From Actinomycetota bacterium (GTDB lineage Bacteria > Actinomycetota > Actinomycetes > Nanopelagicales > Nanopelagicaceae): DNA of 5,078 nucleotides. The notes under the pieces were generated by a model, which was given only the letters and a program-made list of their open reading frames with translations, was not told the DNA's origin and did not search any database. This document shows positions 1-5,078 of this stretch, piece after piece (position 1 is the first letter of the stretch; each line of letters starts with the position of its first letter). Location: assembly GCA_009701945.1 (NCBI GenBank), contig WLJF01000062.1, positions 1-5,078 on the forward strand, read 5' to 3'. The translations under genes were made by a program, and so were the position numbers.

Positions 1-296
1 GTAAGAATTGCCTCTTCTGATGGACGACCTTCGCGACGGAAGAATGAACCAGGAATCTTGCCAATGGCATACATCTTCTCTTCAACATCCACTGTGAGTG
101 GGAAGAAGTCGAATTGATCCTTAGGTGTCTTTGATGCTGTTGTTGCTGAGAAGATCATTGTCTGATCATCGAGATACACAGCTGCAGCTCCTGCTGCTTG
201 CTTTGCGAGACGTCCTGTTTCGAACTTAATCTCGCGCTTTCCGAACTTTCCGTTATCGATAACGGCTACTGCTGTCTTAACGTCTTGACCCTCCAT
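1..296 (-). CDS. pnp: Polyribonucleotide nucleotidyltransferase (PNPase), N-terminal part, 3' end outside the window
   Basis: PNPase is a trimeric phosphorolytic 3'-5' exoribonuclease that degrades mRNA and can add nucleotides to RNA 3' ends in the cytoplasm. The 98 visible residues are the start of the first RNase PH domain. They read [19 protein letters not shown], then an [13 protein letters not shown] block, [30 protein letters not shown] and the highly conserved [14 protein letters not shown] near the window edge. The second RNase PH domain and the KH and S1 domains must lie beyond base 1. The ATG at 294-296 is chosen because it gives the usual actinobacterial N-terminus and follows a strong SD at 301-308. 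It lies 162 nt downstream of rpsO, behind a structured leader, so post-transcriptional control such as autoregulation is likely. Family identity is very secure from the conserved blocks. Confidence 0.97.
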   Translation of the reverse strand, partial: MEGQDVKTAVAVIDNGKFGKREIKFETGRLAKQAAGAAAVYLDDQTMIFSATTASKTPKDQFDFFPLTVDVEEKMYAIGKIPGSFFRREGRPSEEAIL

Positions 297-300
297 GGGT

Positions 301-308
301 CCTCCTTT
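301..308 (-). promoter_or_regulatory. Strong Shine-Dalgarno sequence of pnp
   Basis: On the minus strand the bases read AAAGGAGG, followed by ACCC and the pnp ATG. It is the best match to the anti-SD in the window and the spacing is short (4 nt). It fixes the pnp start. Because it sits just below two structured RNA elements, ribosome access here could be the controlled step (inference). Confidence 0.8.
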
Positions 309-317
309 GTTTCAAAT

Positions 318-344
318 TCCAAGGCACGTAGATTGCACCTTGGA
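318..344 (-). promoter_or_regulatory. Hairpin just upstream of the pnp ribosome binding site
   Basis: The arms TCCAAGG (338-344) and CCTTGGA (318-324) pair perfectly over 7 bp on the minus-strand RNA. Two G-U pairs and one G-C pair can extend the stem inward, leaving a 7-nt loop. The stem ends 9 nt before the SD. The 3' flank is AATTTGAAAC, not a U-run, so it does not look like an intrinsic terminator. It may be the distal part of the pnp leader structure, an mRNA-stability element or an RNase III target. PNPase autoregulation through a leader hairpin is known in other bacteria; its use here is inferred. Confidence 0.6.
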
Positions 345-352
345 GCGGTAAC

Positions 353-446
353 TACACGCGAGGCGAAACAAATGAATCTTCGATCGAAGTTCACAGATGC
401 ATACATCTGGAAACCACTACCGAGGACCATTGTCCCCCGGCGTGTA
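353..446 (-). ncRNA. Actino-pnp-like leader RNA in the 5' UTR of pnp
   Basis: The minus-strand RNA between rpsO and pnp folds by eye into a closed multi-branch structure. A perfect 7-bp closing stem, TACACGC (440-446) with GCGTGTA (353-359), encloses three hairpins. Hairpin A (421-439) is GGGGAC/GTCCTC with an AATG loop, extended past a bulged G. Hairpin B (394-409) is CAGATG/CATCTG with a TATG loop. Hairpin C (373-393) is TGAA+CTTC paired with GAAG+TTCA around GATC, with one bulged A. The single-stranded stretch GTAGTGGTTTC lies between A and B. Position and recalled sequence landmarks (GGTCCTCGGTAGTGG, TTCGATCGAAGA) match the Actino-pnp motif described upstream of exoribonuclease genes in Actinomycetales (Rfam RF01688). 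The ligand and mechanism of that motif are not established; cis-regulation of pnp is presumed. Boundaries are mine, not from a covariance model. Confidence 0.72.
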
Positions 447-458
447 ATTAATTCTTAA

Positions 459-728
459 TTAGCGGCGAATACCGAGCTTCTCGATAATTGCGCGATAACG
501 ATTGATATCTGTCTTCGCGAGGTACTGAAGGATGCGACGACGCTGACCTACGAGCAACAAGAGACCACGACGGTTGTGGTGGTCATGCGGGTTGGTCTTG
601 AGGTGAGTTGTAATGTCTTCGATACGACGGGACAAAAGAGCGACCTGAGCTTCAGGGCTTCCTGTATCAGTAGCTGATGATCCGTACTTCGCAATGATTT
701 CTTTCTTTACTTCTGGTGTTAATGACAT
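459..728 (-). CDS. rpsO: 30S ribosomal protein S15
   Basis: S15 is a primary binder of the 16S rRNA central domain, nucleates platform assembly and contacts 23S rRNA in an intersubunit bridge. The 89-residue product is the family's standard length. It shows [17 protein letters not shown] (about residues 20-36) and the [19 protein letters not shown] segment (42-60), with conserved H42, D49 and the His/Arg cluster that binds r[16 protein letters not shown] and the IEKLGIRR tail follow. The ATG at 726-728 gives the expected N-terminus MSLTPEVKK and is preceded by an AAAAGGA-type SD at 736-744. It lies 142 nt after ribF and 162 nt before pnp, the classic rpsO-pnp pairing. S15 represses its own mRNA in several bacteria, and the upstream gap holds candidate structures. 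Confidence 0.98.
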   Translation of the reverse strand: MSLTPEVKKEIIAKYGSSATDTGSPEAQVALLSRRIEDITTHLKTNPHDHHNRRGLLLLVGQRRRILQYLAKTDINRYRAIIEKLGIRR

Positions 729-735
729 ATCTGTA

Positions 736-744
736 TTTCCTTTT
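736..744 (-). promoter_or_regulatory. Shine-Dalgarno sequence of rpsO
   Basis: The minus strand reads AAAAGGAAA, with the AAGGA core at 738-742 and 9 nt between the core and the ATG. The match and spacing are good, and it supports the annotated start. Confidence 0.65.
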
Positions 745-751
745 CATGTTA

Positions 752-798
752 AGTACATCAGTACTGTTCAAGAGGCTTCCCGGTTTGAATCACGGGAA
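752..798 (-). promoter_or_regulatory. Two inverted repeats in the rpsO leader, candidate S15 autoregulatory site
   Basis: Two hairpins can form in the RNA between ribF and rpsO. The upstream one pairs TTCCCG (793-798) with CGGGAA (777-782), a perfect 6-bp stem with a 10-nt loop. The downstream one pairs AGTAC (761-765) with GTACT (752-756), 5 bp around TGAT, and ends 7 nt before the SD. Neither has a U-run, so neither looks like a terminator. S15 leader RNAs that bind the protein and block translation are known in several phyla, including Actinobacteria, with differing structures. Assigning one here rests on position and structure only; I did not recognise a specific family. Confidence 0.4.
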
Positions 799-870
799 AT
801 CACTTTCTCGTTGGACAGAGGGAAGTTTACCTGCGGGGTGTGGATAAGTGAAATTGAGGCTGGAATACGC

Positions 871-1758
871 CTATTTCTCCGTTAATTCGCGGGCTTTATC
901 GCAATCTTTCTTCATCTGCTCAAGTAGTGGTTCAAGACCATCAAATTTCAGAGTCGGACGTAAATACCAGCCAAATTCAATCGAAGCGTTCTTGTCATAG
1001 AGCTCAAGACCTTCTTGATCAAGTGCATATGCCTCAACTTGGCGACCACGAGCACCTTCAAATGTTGGATTCGTACCAATCGAAATTGCAGCTGGCCAAA
1101 AATTAATGCCAACCGTCAACCAACCCGCGTACACGCCATCTGCTGGAATTGTCTGGCCATCAATCTTTCCTAGGTTTGCTGTGGGATATCCGATTTCACG
1201 TCCACGCTTTTCCCCGTGCACAACAACTCCATCAAGGCGATGAGGACGAGATAAAAGCTCACGCGCTTGCTCGACTTTGCCTTCAATCACAAGTTTGCGA
1301 ATACGTGAAGATGAGATGACTTCAGTATCTGCCTTAAGTTCCTGCACATCGACTGTGAAGTTGTGAGTGAGTCCAGATTTGATCAAGGTATCAACGTTGC
1401 CAGCAGCCTTATGTCCATAGGTGAAGTTCTTTCCGACAATCACGGTACTTGCATGAAGCTGATTGACGAGCACAGTCTCTACGAAGTCATCTGGCGACAT
1501 CGCAGCAAACTTCTCATTGAACTTCATGACCGCTACTTGATCTGCGTTATGAATCTTGAGTAACTCAACCCGATCTGCCAATGTGGTGAGCATTGTGGGC
1601 GCCTTATCGGGTGCAAAGACAGTTGTTGGATGAGGATCAAAGGTAAGTGCAACAATCGAACGCCCATCAGCAATCTCTTTAGCGCGATTGAGCAGAAGTT
1701 GATGGCCCTTATGGACACCATCAAAGACGCCTATGACTACGACGCTGCTCTGGCTCAT
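871..1758 (-). CDS. ribF: Bifunctional riboflavin kinase / FAD synthetase
   Basis: RibF phosphorylates riboflavin to FMN and then adenylylates FMN to FAD in the cytoplasm. The 295-residue protein has the two expected domains. The N-terminal nucleotidyltransferase (about 1-170) shows GVFDGVHKGH (10-19), FDPHP (40-44), VGKNFTYG (108-115) and ISSSRIR (148-154). The C-terminal riboflavin kinase (about 171-295) shows HGEKRGREIGYPTAN (181-195) with the PTAN nucleotide/Mg site, SIGTNPTFEG (226-235) and E242 in VEAYALD, the likely catalytic base. The ATG at 1756-1758 lies 18 nt after truB. No earlier start is possible because the in-frame truB stop TAG lies six codons upstream. The N-terminus is therefore shorter than in many homologues, which carry about 10-20 residues before the first motif. 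The only SD-like sequence, AAGG at 1771-1774, is rather distant (12 nt). The K in VGKNF, where many homologues have an acidic residue, is unusual. Confidence 0.96.
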   Translation of the reverse strand: MSQSSVVVIGVFDGVHKGHQLLLNRAKEIADGRSIVALTFDPHPTTVFAPDKAPTMLTTLADRVELLKIHNADQVAVMKFNEKFAAMSPDDFVETVLVNQLHASTVIVGKNFTYGHKAAGNVDTLIKSGLTHNFTVDVQELKADTEVISSSRIRKLVIEGKVEQARELLSRPHRLDGVVVHGEKRGREIGYPTANLGKIDGQTIPADGVYAGWLTVGINFWPAAISIGTNPTFEGARGRQVEAYALDQEGLELYDKNASIEFGWYLRPTLKFDGLEPLLEQMKKDCDKARELTEK

Positions 1759-1776
1759 ACTCGAATCTTGCCTTAC

Positions 1777-2652
1777 CTAGTTCGCCGCTGCAAAGACAGC
1801 AATTGGTTTTGCCTTGCCGCCTTCATCTTTCAGAAGTGCAATCAGATGATTATCCGGAGACATTGCAGCGTTAATGACGGTATTTCCATTTTCAGATAGT
1901 GGGCGACCAAATGAGAGTTCTTTGACTTCATCAAGTGAAAGCTCACGGGGAGTAAATGTCACACGAGCAACATCAGAAAGGCCCAGCGCCGTAAATTTCT
2001 GCGCTTTCAGATCTTCAAAACTCACAGCATCTTTTTCGCTAAAGCCAGCAACACGCGTGCGGCGCAGAGCGCCGAGGTGTCCTCCTACATTTAGGCCATC
2101 ACCTAGGTCGCGAGCAATGGCGCGAATAAATGTGCCGGCAGAACATGTAACTTCGATATCTACTTCAGTAGTTGCAGCAAGGTGGCGAATAGAAAGAATA
2201 TCGAGTTGAGAAATGGTCACACTGCGAGCTTCGAGTTCAAATGTCTCACCTGCTCGAACGCGATCATAAGCACGCTCTCCCCCGACTTTAACGGCAGAGA
2301 CTGATGAAGGGCGTTGTGCAATCGTTCCAATCATCGCTTTAAGAATCTTTTCAATATCGGCATCTACTACCTTTGATGCATCAGTAGATGTAAGTACTTC
2401 GCCCTCTTTATCATCTGTGACAGTTGATGCACCAAGAACAATGGTTGCAATATAGGACTTGTCGCCATCGGTGATGTATTGCAAAAGACGAGTTCCATTA
2501 CCGAATCCCAGTACAAGAATGCCTGTGGCCATTGGATCAAGAGTGCCTGCGTGACCTACTTTGCGTGTGCCCAGAGCTTTACGACCCACAGCAACAACAT
2601 CGTGGCTCGTCATTCCACCCGCTTTATCGACTACGAGGAAGCCATCAACCAT
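1777..2652 (-). CDS. truB: tRNA pseudouridine(55) synthase TruB
   Basis: TruB isomerises U55 in the T-loop of most tRNAs to pseudouridine and also acts as a tRNA folding chaperone. With the start at 2650-2652 the protein has 291 residues and begins MVDGFLVVDKAGGMTSHDVV, matching the family N-terminus. GHAGTLDPMATG (33-44) carries catalytic Asp39. Y67 in DGDKSYIATIVLG is the conserved active-site tyrosine. RPSSVSAVKVGGERAYDRVR (114-133) and CSAGTFIRAIARDLG (169-183, with R176) complete the catalytic fold, followed by HLGALRRTRVAGF and a small C-terminal RNA-binding (PUA-like) segment. An upstream in-frame ATG at 2769 would add 39 residues overlapping rbfA, with no family resemblance, so it was rejected. 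The start is 10 nt after the rbfA stop and lacks a clear SD, so translational coupling to rbfA is likely. Confidence 0.97.
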   Translation of the reverse strand: MVDGFLVVDKAGGMTSHDVVAVGRKALGTRKVGHAGTLDPMATGILVLGFGNGTRLLQYITDGDKSYIATIVLGASTVTDDKEGEVLTSTDASKVVDADIEKILKAMIGTIAQRPSSVSAVKVGGERAYDRVRAGETFELEARSVTISQLDILSIRHLAATTEVDIEVTCSAGTFIRAIARDLGDGLNVGGHLGALRRTRVAGFSEKDAVSFEDLKAQKFTALGLSDVARVTFTPRELSLDEVKELSFGRPLSENGNTVINAAMSPDNHLIALLKDEGGKAKPIAVFAAAN

Positions 2653-2662
2653 GAGAAATAAC

Positions 2663-3094
2663 TTACTCTTCGATTTTGATGCGTGGGACCTTATAAGCAT
2701 CTTCAACAACTGGCTTTGCATTCTCGCGCGCCTTTGCAACCTCTGCATCGAGTTGGTGAACTCGCTCAAGGAGAGTGTCTAGTGCTTTTGCAGATTCTGG
2801 AAGTCCATCGAGGATAAATTCAAGAGAAGGAGTAATACGAGTACCCAAATCTTTGCCCACAGCGCTACGAATAACGCCTTTAGCTGACTCAAGTGCTGCT
2901 GCAGTTGCAGCACGCTCTTCTTCGTTACCGAGAACGGTATAGAAAATAGAGGCGTTCTGGAGATCTCCAGTCACACGCGCATCGGTAACAGTGACAAAGC
3001 CAAGACGCGGATCTTTAATCTTTGTCTCAAGCAGCTGTGCCACTACTACCTTGATGCGGTCTGCAACCTTGTGGCTGCGATGTGAATTTCCCAT
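2663..3094 (-). CDS. rbfA: 30S ribosome-binding factor RbfA
   Basis: RbfA binds the immature 30S subunit near the 5' end of 16S rRNA and assists late maturation and cold adaptation. The 143-residue product is a typical bacterial length. It is a single KH-like domain with the family start HRSHKVADRIKVVVAQLLE (5-23), KDPRLGFVTVTDARVTGDL (27-45), a strand NASIFYTVLG (47-56), the A-x-G helix kink AKG (71-73) that replaces the usual KH GxxG, and RITPSLEFILD (86-96). The acidic/basic tail after about residue 115 is probably flexible. The ATG at 3092-3094 is only 2 nt after the infB stop, and no good SD is visible apart from a purine stretch inside the infB end, so it is probably translated by ribosomes finishing infB. 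The infB-rbfA pair is strongly conserved in bacteria. Confidence 0.96.
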   Translation of the reverse strand: MGNSHRSHKVADRIKVVVAQLLETKIKDPRLGFVTVTDARVTGDLQNASIFYTVLGNEEERAATAAALESAKGVIRSAVGKDLGTRITPSLEFILDGLPESAKALDTLLERVHQLDAEVAKARENAKPVVEDAYKVPRIKIEE

Positions 3095-3096
3095 TG

Positions 3097-5078
3097 TTAA
3101 GCGCGCTTCTTCTCACGCATCTCGAAGACCTGAATGATGTCTCCGACCTGAAGGTCTGCACCCTTACCGACGCCGATACCGCACTCAAAGCCTTCTTTGA
3201 CTTCAGTGGCATCATCCTTAAATCGCTTGAGAGATTCGATTGTGACCTCTTCTGCAATGACTGCTCCATCACGCATAACGCGTGCCTTTGCATTACGTCG
3301 AATGATTCCTTCGGTAACGATAGAACCTGCAATGGTTCCAACCTTAGAAGATTTGAAGAGATCGCGAACTTCTGCGCTACCCAATACAACTTCTTCGTAT
3401 TCTGGCTTGAGCAGACCCTTAAGGGAGAGCTCAATCTCCTCGATAGCGTTATAGATAACAGAGTAGAAGCGAACTTCAACACCTTCTTGATCAGCGAAGA
3501 TTGCTGTCTGTGGTTCAGGCTTAACGTTAAAGCCGATCACAACTGCAGTAGATGCCGACGCAAGAGTGATATCGCTCTTGGTAATTGCGCCTACGCCGCG
3601 GTGGATAACACGAAGATCAACTTCTGCTCCAACATCGAGTTGCATAAGTGCATCTTCGAGGGCTTCCACAGAACCTGAAACGTCACCCTTGAGGATGAGG
3701 TTAAGAGTTGAGACCTTGGACTGCTCCATAAAGTCTTCAAGTGAAACCTTCTTACGAGCCTTAGCAAGCTGAGCATTACGTTCTGCTGCCTGACGCTTCT
3801 CAGCGATCTGACGTGCAGTGCGGTCATCTTCTGCAACGAGGAATGTATCTCCAGCGTTTGGAACAGAGGTGAATCCGAGAACCTGCACAGGACGTGACGG
3901 ACCTGCAACATCAACATTTTCACCGTGTTCATCGAGCATCGCACGAACACGACCAAATGAACCACCGGCGACAATCGCATCTCCGACCTTCAAAGTTCCG
4001 CGTTGAACAAGAACGGTTGCAACAGGACCGCGACCACGATCGAGGTGAGCTTCAATAGCAACACCACGAGCATCATCGGCAGCAATTGCGCGAAGATCAA
4101 TTGCAGCATCTGCTGTGAGGAGAATGGATTCGATAAGTGCATCGACTCCTTCGCCCTTCTTTGCAGAGACGTTTACGAAGATTGTGTCTCCGCCGTACTC
4201 TTCTGCGATCAAGTTGTATTCAGTCAACTGCTGGCGGACCTTATCTGGGTTCGCGCCTTCCTTATCAATCTTGTTGACTGCAACAACGATTGGAACATCA
4301 GCTGCTTGAGCGTGGTTAAGCGCTTCAATTGTCTGAGGCATGATGCCGTCATCTGCAGCAACAACGAGCACAGCAATATCTGTGACCTTGGCACCACGAG
4401 CACGCATCGCTGTAAAGGCTTCGTGGCCCGGTGTATCGATAAAGGTGATTGCGCGGTTAACGCCATCATGATCGTGGTGAATTTGGTAAGCACCGATGTG
4501 CTGAGTAATTCCACCCGCTTCGCCCTTAATGACTTCAGTCTTACGAATTGCATCAAGAAGTGATGTCTTACCGTGATCAACGTGACCCATAACAGTTACT
4601 ACTGGTGGGCGCGCAACGAGATCATCAGGGTTCATATCTTCTAGCTCTTGAGCCAAATCGATATCGAAGTCCTGCAAGAGCTCACGATCTTCATCTTCAG
4701 GAGAGACAATCTCGATCTGATACTTAAGCTGCGCTCCTAGAATTTCAAATGTATCTGCATCCACAGATTGTGTTGCAGTAACCATTTCACCAAGGTGGAA
4801 TAGCGCTGAAACTAACGCTGCTGGATCTGCGCCAATCTTCTCGGCAAAGTCTGCAAGCGATGATCCACGACGCATACGAATCTTTGTCTTGCCATCGCCG
4901 TGAGGAATAACTGCGCCACCAAGTTGTGGTGCCTGCATATTGTCGAACTCTTCGCGCAGCGCCTTACGAGACTTCTGCTTACGCTTTGAAGATTTACTTG
5001 CATTCTTTCCAAATGCACCTGCAGTACCGCCACGACCTGGACCGCGATTAGGACCGCCGCCGCCTGGACGTTGTGGAC
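3097..5078 (-). CDS. infB: Translation initiation factor IF-2, C-terminal 659 residues, 5' end outside the window
   Basis: IF-2 is a GTPase that recruits fMet-tRNA to the 30S subunit and promotes 50S joining. The reading frame is open to the window edge, so the first internal Met (4938) is not the start. The visible part begins with a Gly/Pro/Arg-rich low-complexity stretch and a basic linker ([20 protein letters not shown]), then an IF2_N segment ([15 protein letters not shown], about residues 71-85 of the visible part). The G domain has G1 GHVDHGKT (bases 4564-4587), G2 [11 protein letters not shown]3 DTPGH, G4 NKID and G5 SAKKGEG, all intact. Domains II, III and the C-terminal fMet-tRNA-binding domain follow, ending in [23 protein letters not shown]. 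The Gly/Arg-rich N-terminal region is typical of actinobacterial IF-2. It is the first gene of the visible operon; nusA and ylxR would be expected upstream. Confidence 0.98.
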   Translation of the reverse strand, partial: PQRPGGGGPNRGPGRGGTAGAFGKNASKSSKRKQKSRKALREEFDNMQAPQLGGAVIPHGDGKTKIRMRRGSSLADFAEKIGADPAALVSALFHLGEMVTATQSVDADTFEILGAQLKYQIEIVSPEDEDRELLQDFDIDLAQELEDMNPDDLVARPPVVTVMGHVDHGKTSLLDAIRKTEVIKGEAGGITQHIGAYQIHHDHDGVNRAITFIDTPGHEAFTAMRARGAKVTDIAVLVVAADDGIMPQTIEALNHAQAADVPIVVAVNKIDKEGANPDKVRQQLTEYNLIAEEYGGDTIFVNVSAKKGEGVDALIESILLTADAAIDLRAIAADDARGVAIEAHLDRGRGPVATVLVQRGTLKVGDAIVAGGSFGRVRAMLDEHGENVDVAGPSRPVQVLGFTSVPNAGDTFLVAEDDRTARQIAEKRQAAERNAQLAKARKKVSLEDFMEQSKVSTLNLILKGDVSGSVEALEDALMQLDVGAEVDLRVIHRGVGAITKSDITLASASTAVVIGFNVKPEPQTAIFADQEGVEVRFYSVIYNAIEEIELSLKGLLKPEYEEVVLGSAEVRDLFKSSKVGTIAGSIVTEGIIRRNAKARVMRDGAVIAEEVTIESLKRFKDDATEVKEGFECGIGVGKGADLQVGDIIQVFEMREKKRA

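Noticed and set aside
198..458. An 86-residue plus-strand frame covering the rpsO-pnp gap
   Set aside because: It starts inside pnp antisense and runs through the leader RNA structure. It has no supporting SD and no protein-like features.
446..458. AT-rich stretch after the rpsO stop as a -10 region for a pnp promoter
   Set aside because: No good TAnnnT with a properly spaced -35 element is visible in the end of rpsO, so a separate pnp promoter cannot be supported.
743..771. TTGAAC at 766-771 (minus strand) as a -35 box for an rpsO promoter
   Set aside because: At 16-18 nt spacing there is no TAnnnT box. The nearest one (TAACAT) would be at 14 nt and would put the transcription start inside the SD.
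777..798. T-arm-like sequence CCCGGTTTGAATCACGGG on the plus strand, possible tRNA remnant
   Set aside because: The stem does not close a standard 7-nt T-loop, and no D arm, anticodon arm or acceptor stem is present nearby.
788..803. Direct repeat AATCAC at 788-793 and 798-803, 10 bp apart
   Set aside because: Only two 6-bp copies, partly overlapping the inverted repeat. This is too little to claim an operator.
2653..2769. Upstream extension of truB to an ATG at 2769
   Set aside because: The extra 39 residues overlap rbfA in another frame and do not resemble TruB. The start at 2652 gives the family N-terminus exactly.
3082..3678. A 198-residue plus-strand open frame opposite infB
   Set aside because: It is antisense to the conserved C-terminal half of IF-2. 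The protein is Cys/Asn/Phe-rich with no family features, as expected for a shadow frame.
4003..4563. A 186-residue plus-strand open frame opposite the IF-2 G domain
   Set aside because: It lies wholly within intact infB coding sequence, has a Cys/Asn-rich composition and no recognisable domain. It is best explained by codon bias on the other strand.

Overview
The window is a compact translation and RNA-metabolism operon, and every gene reads on the minus strand. In transcription order, from high to low coordinates, it holds infB (IF-2, 5' end outside the window), rbfA, truB, ribF, rpsO (S15) and pnp (PNPase, 3' end outside the window). This is a textbook bacterial gene order. There are no mobile elements, CRISPR arrays, tRNA or rRNA genes, and no sign of horizontal transfer.

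The organism is most likely an actinobacterium. The IF-2 has a Gly/Arg/Pro-rich N-terminal stretch followed by a basic linker and an actinobacterial-style IF2_N segment. The PNPase starts [19 protein letters not shown], which resembles actinobacterial PNPases. The pnp leader carries what looks like the Actino-pnp RNA motif. GC content is moderate and intergenic spacing is very tight in the upstream half, which suggests a streamlined, lower-GC lineage such as the freshwater acI/Nanopelagicales group. That placement is an inference.

The layout has two halves. From infB to ribF (5078 down to 871) genes are separated by only 2, 10 and 18 nt, with weak or absent Shine-Dalgarno (SD) sequences, so translational coupling is likely. 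The downstream half contains the only two real gaps. The ribF-rpsO gap is 142 nt and holds two inverted repeats upstream of rpsO, a candidate S15 autoregulatory leader. The rpsO-pnp gap is 162 nt and folds by eye into a closed multi-hairpin RNA, then a second hairpin and the strongest SD of the window. I see no convincing intrinsic terminator or sigma-70-type promoter.

Functionally, IF-2 drives initiation-complex assembly, RbfA matures the 30S subunit, TruB makes Psi55 in tRNA, S15 is a primary 16S rRNA binder and PNPase degrades RNA. RibF, which makes FMN and FAD, is the metabolic member often found in this cluster. The main interest is regulatory RNA in the two leaders rather than a new system.
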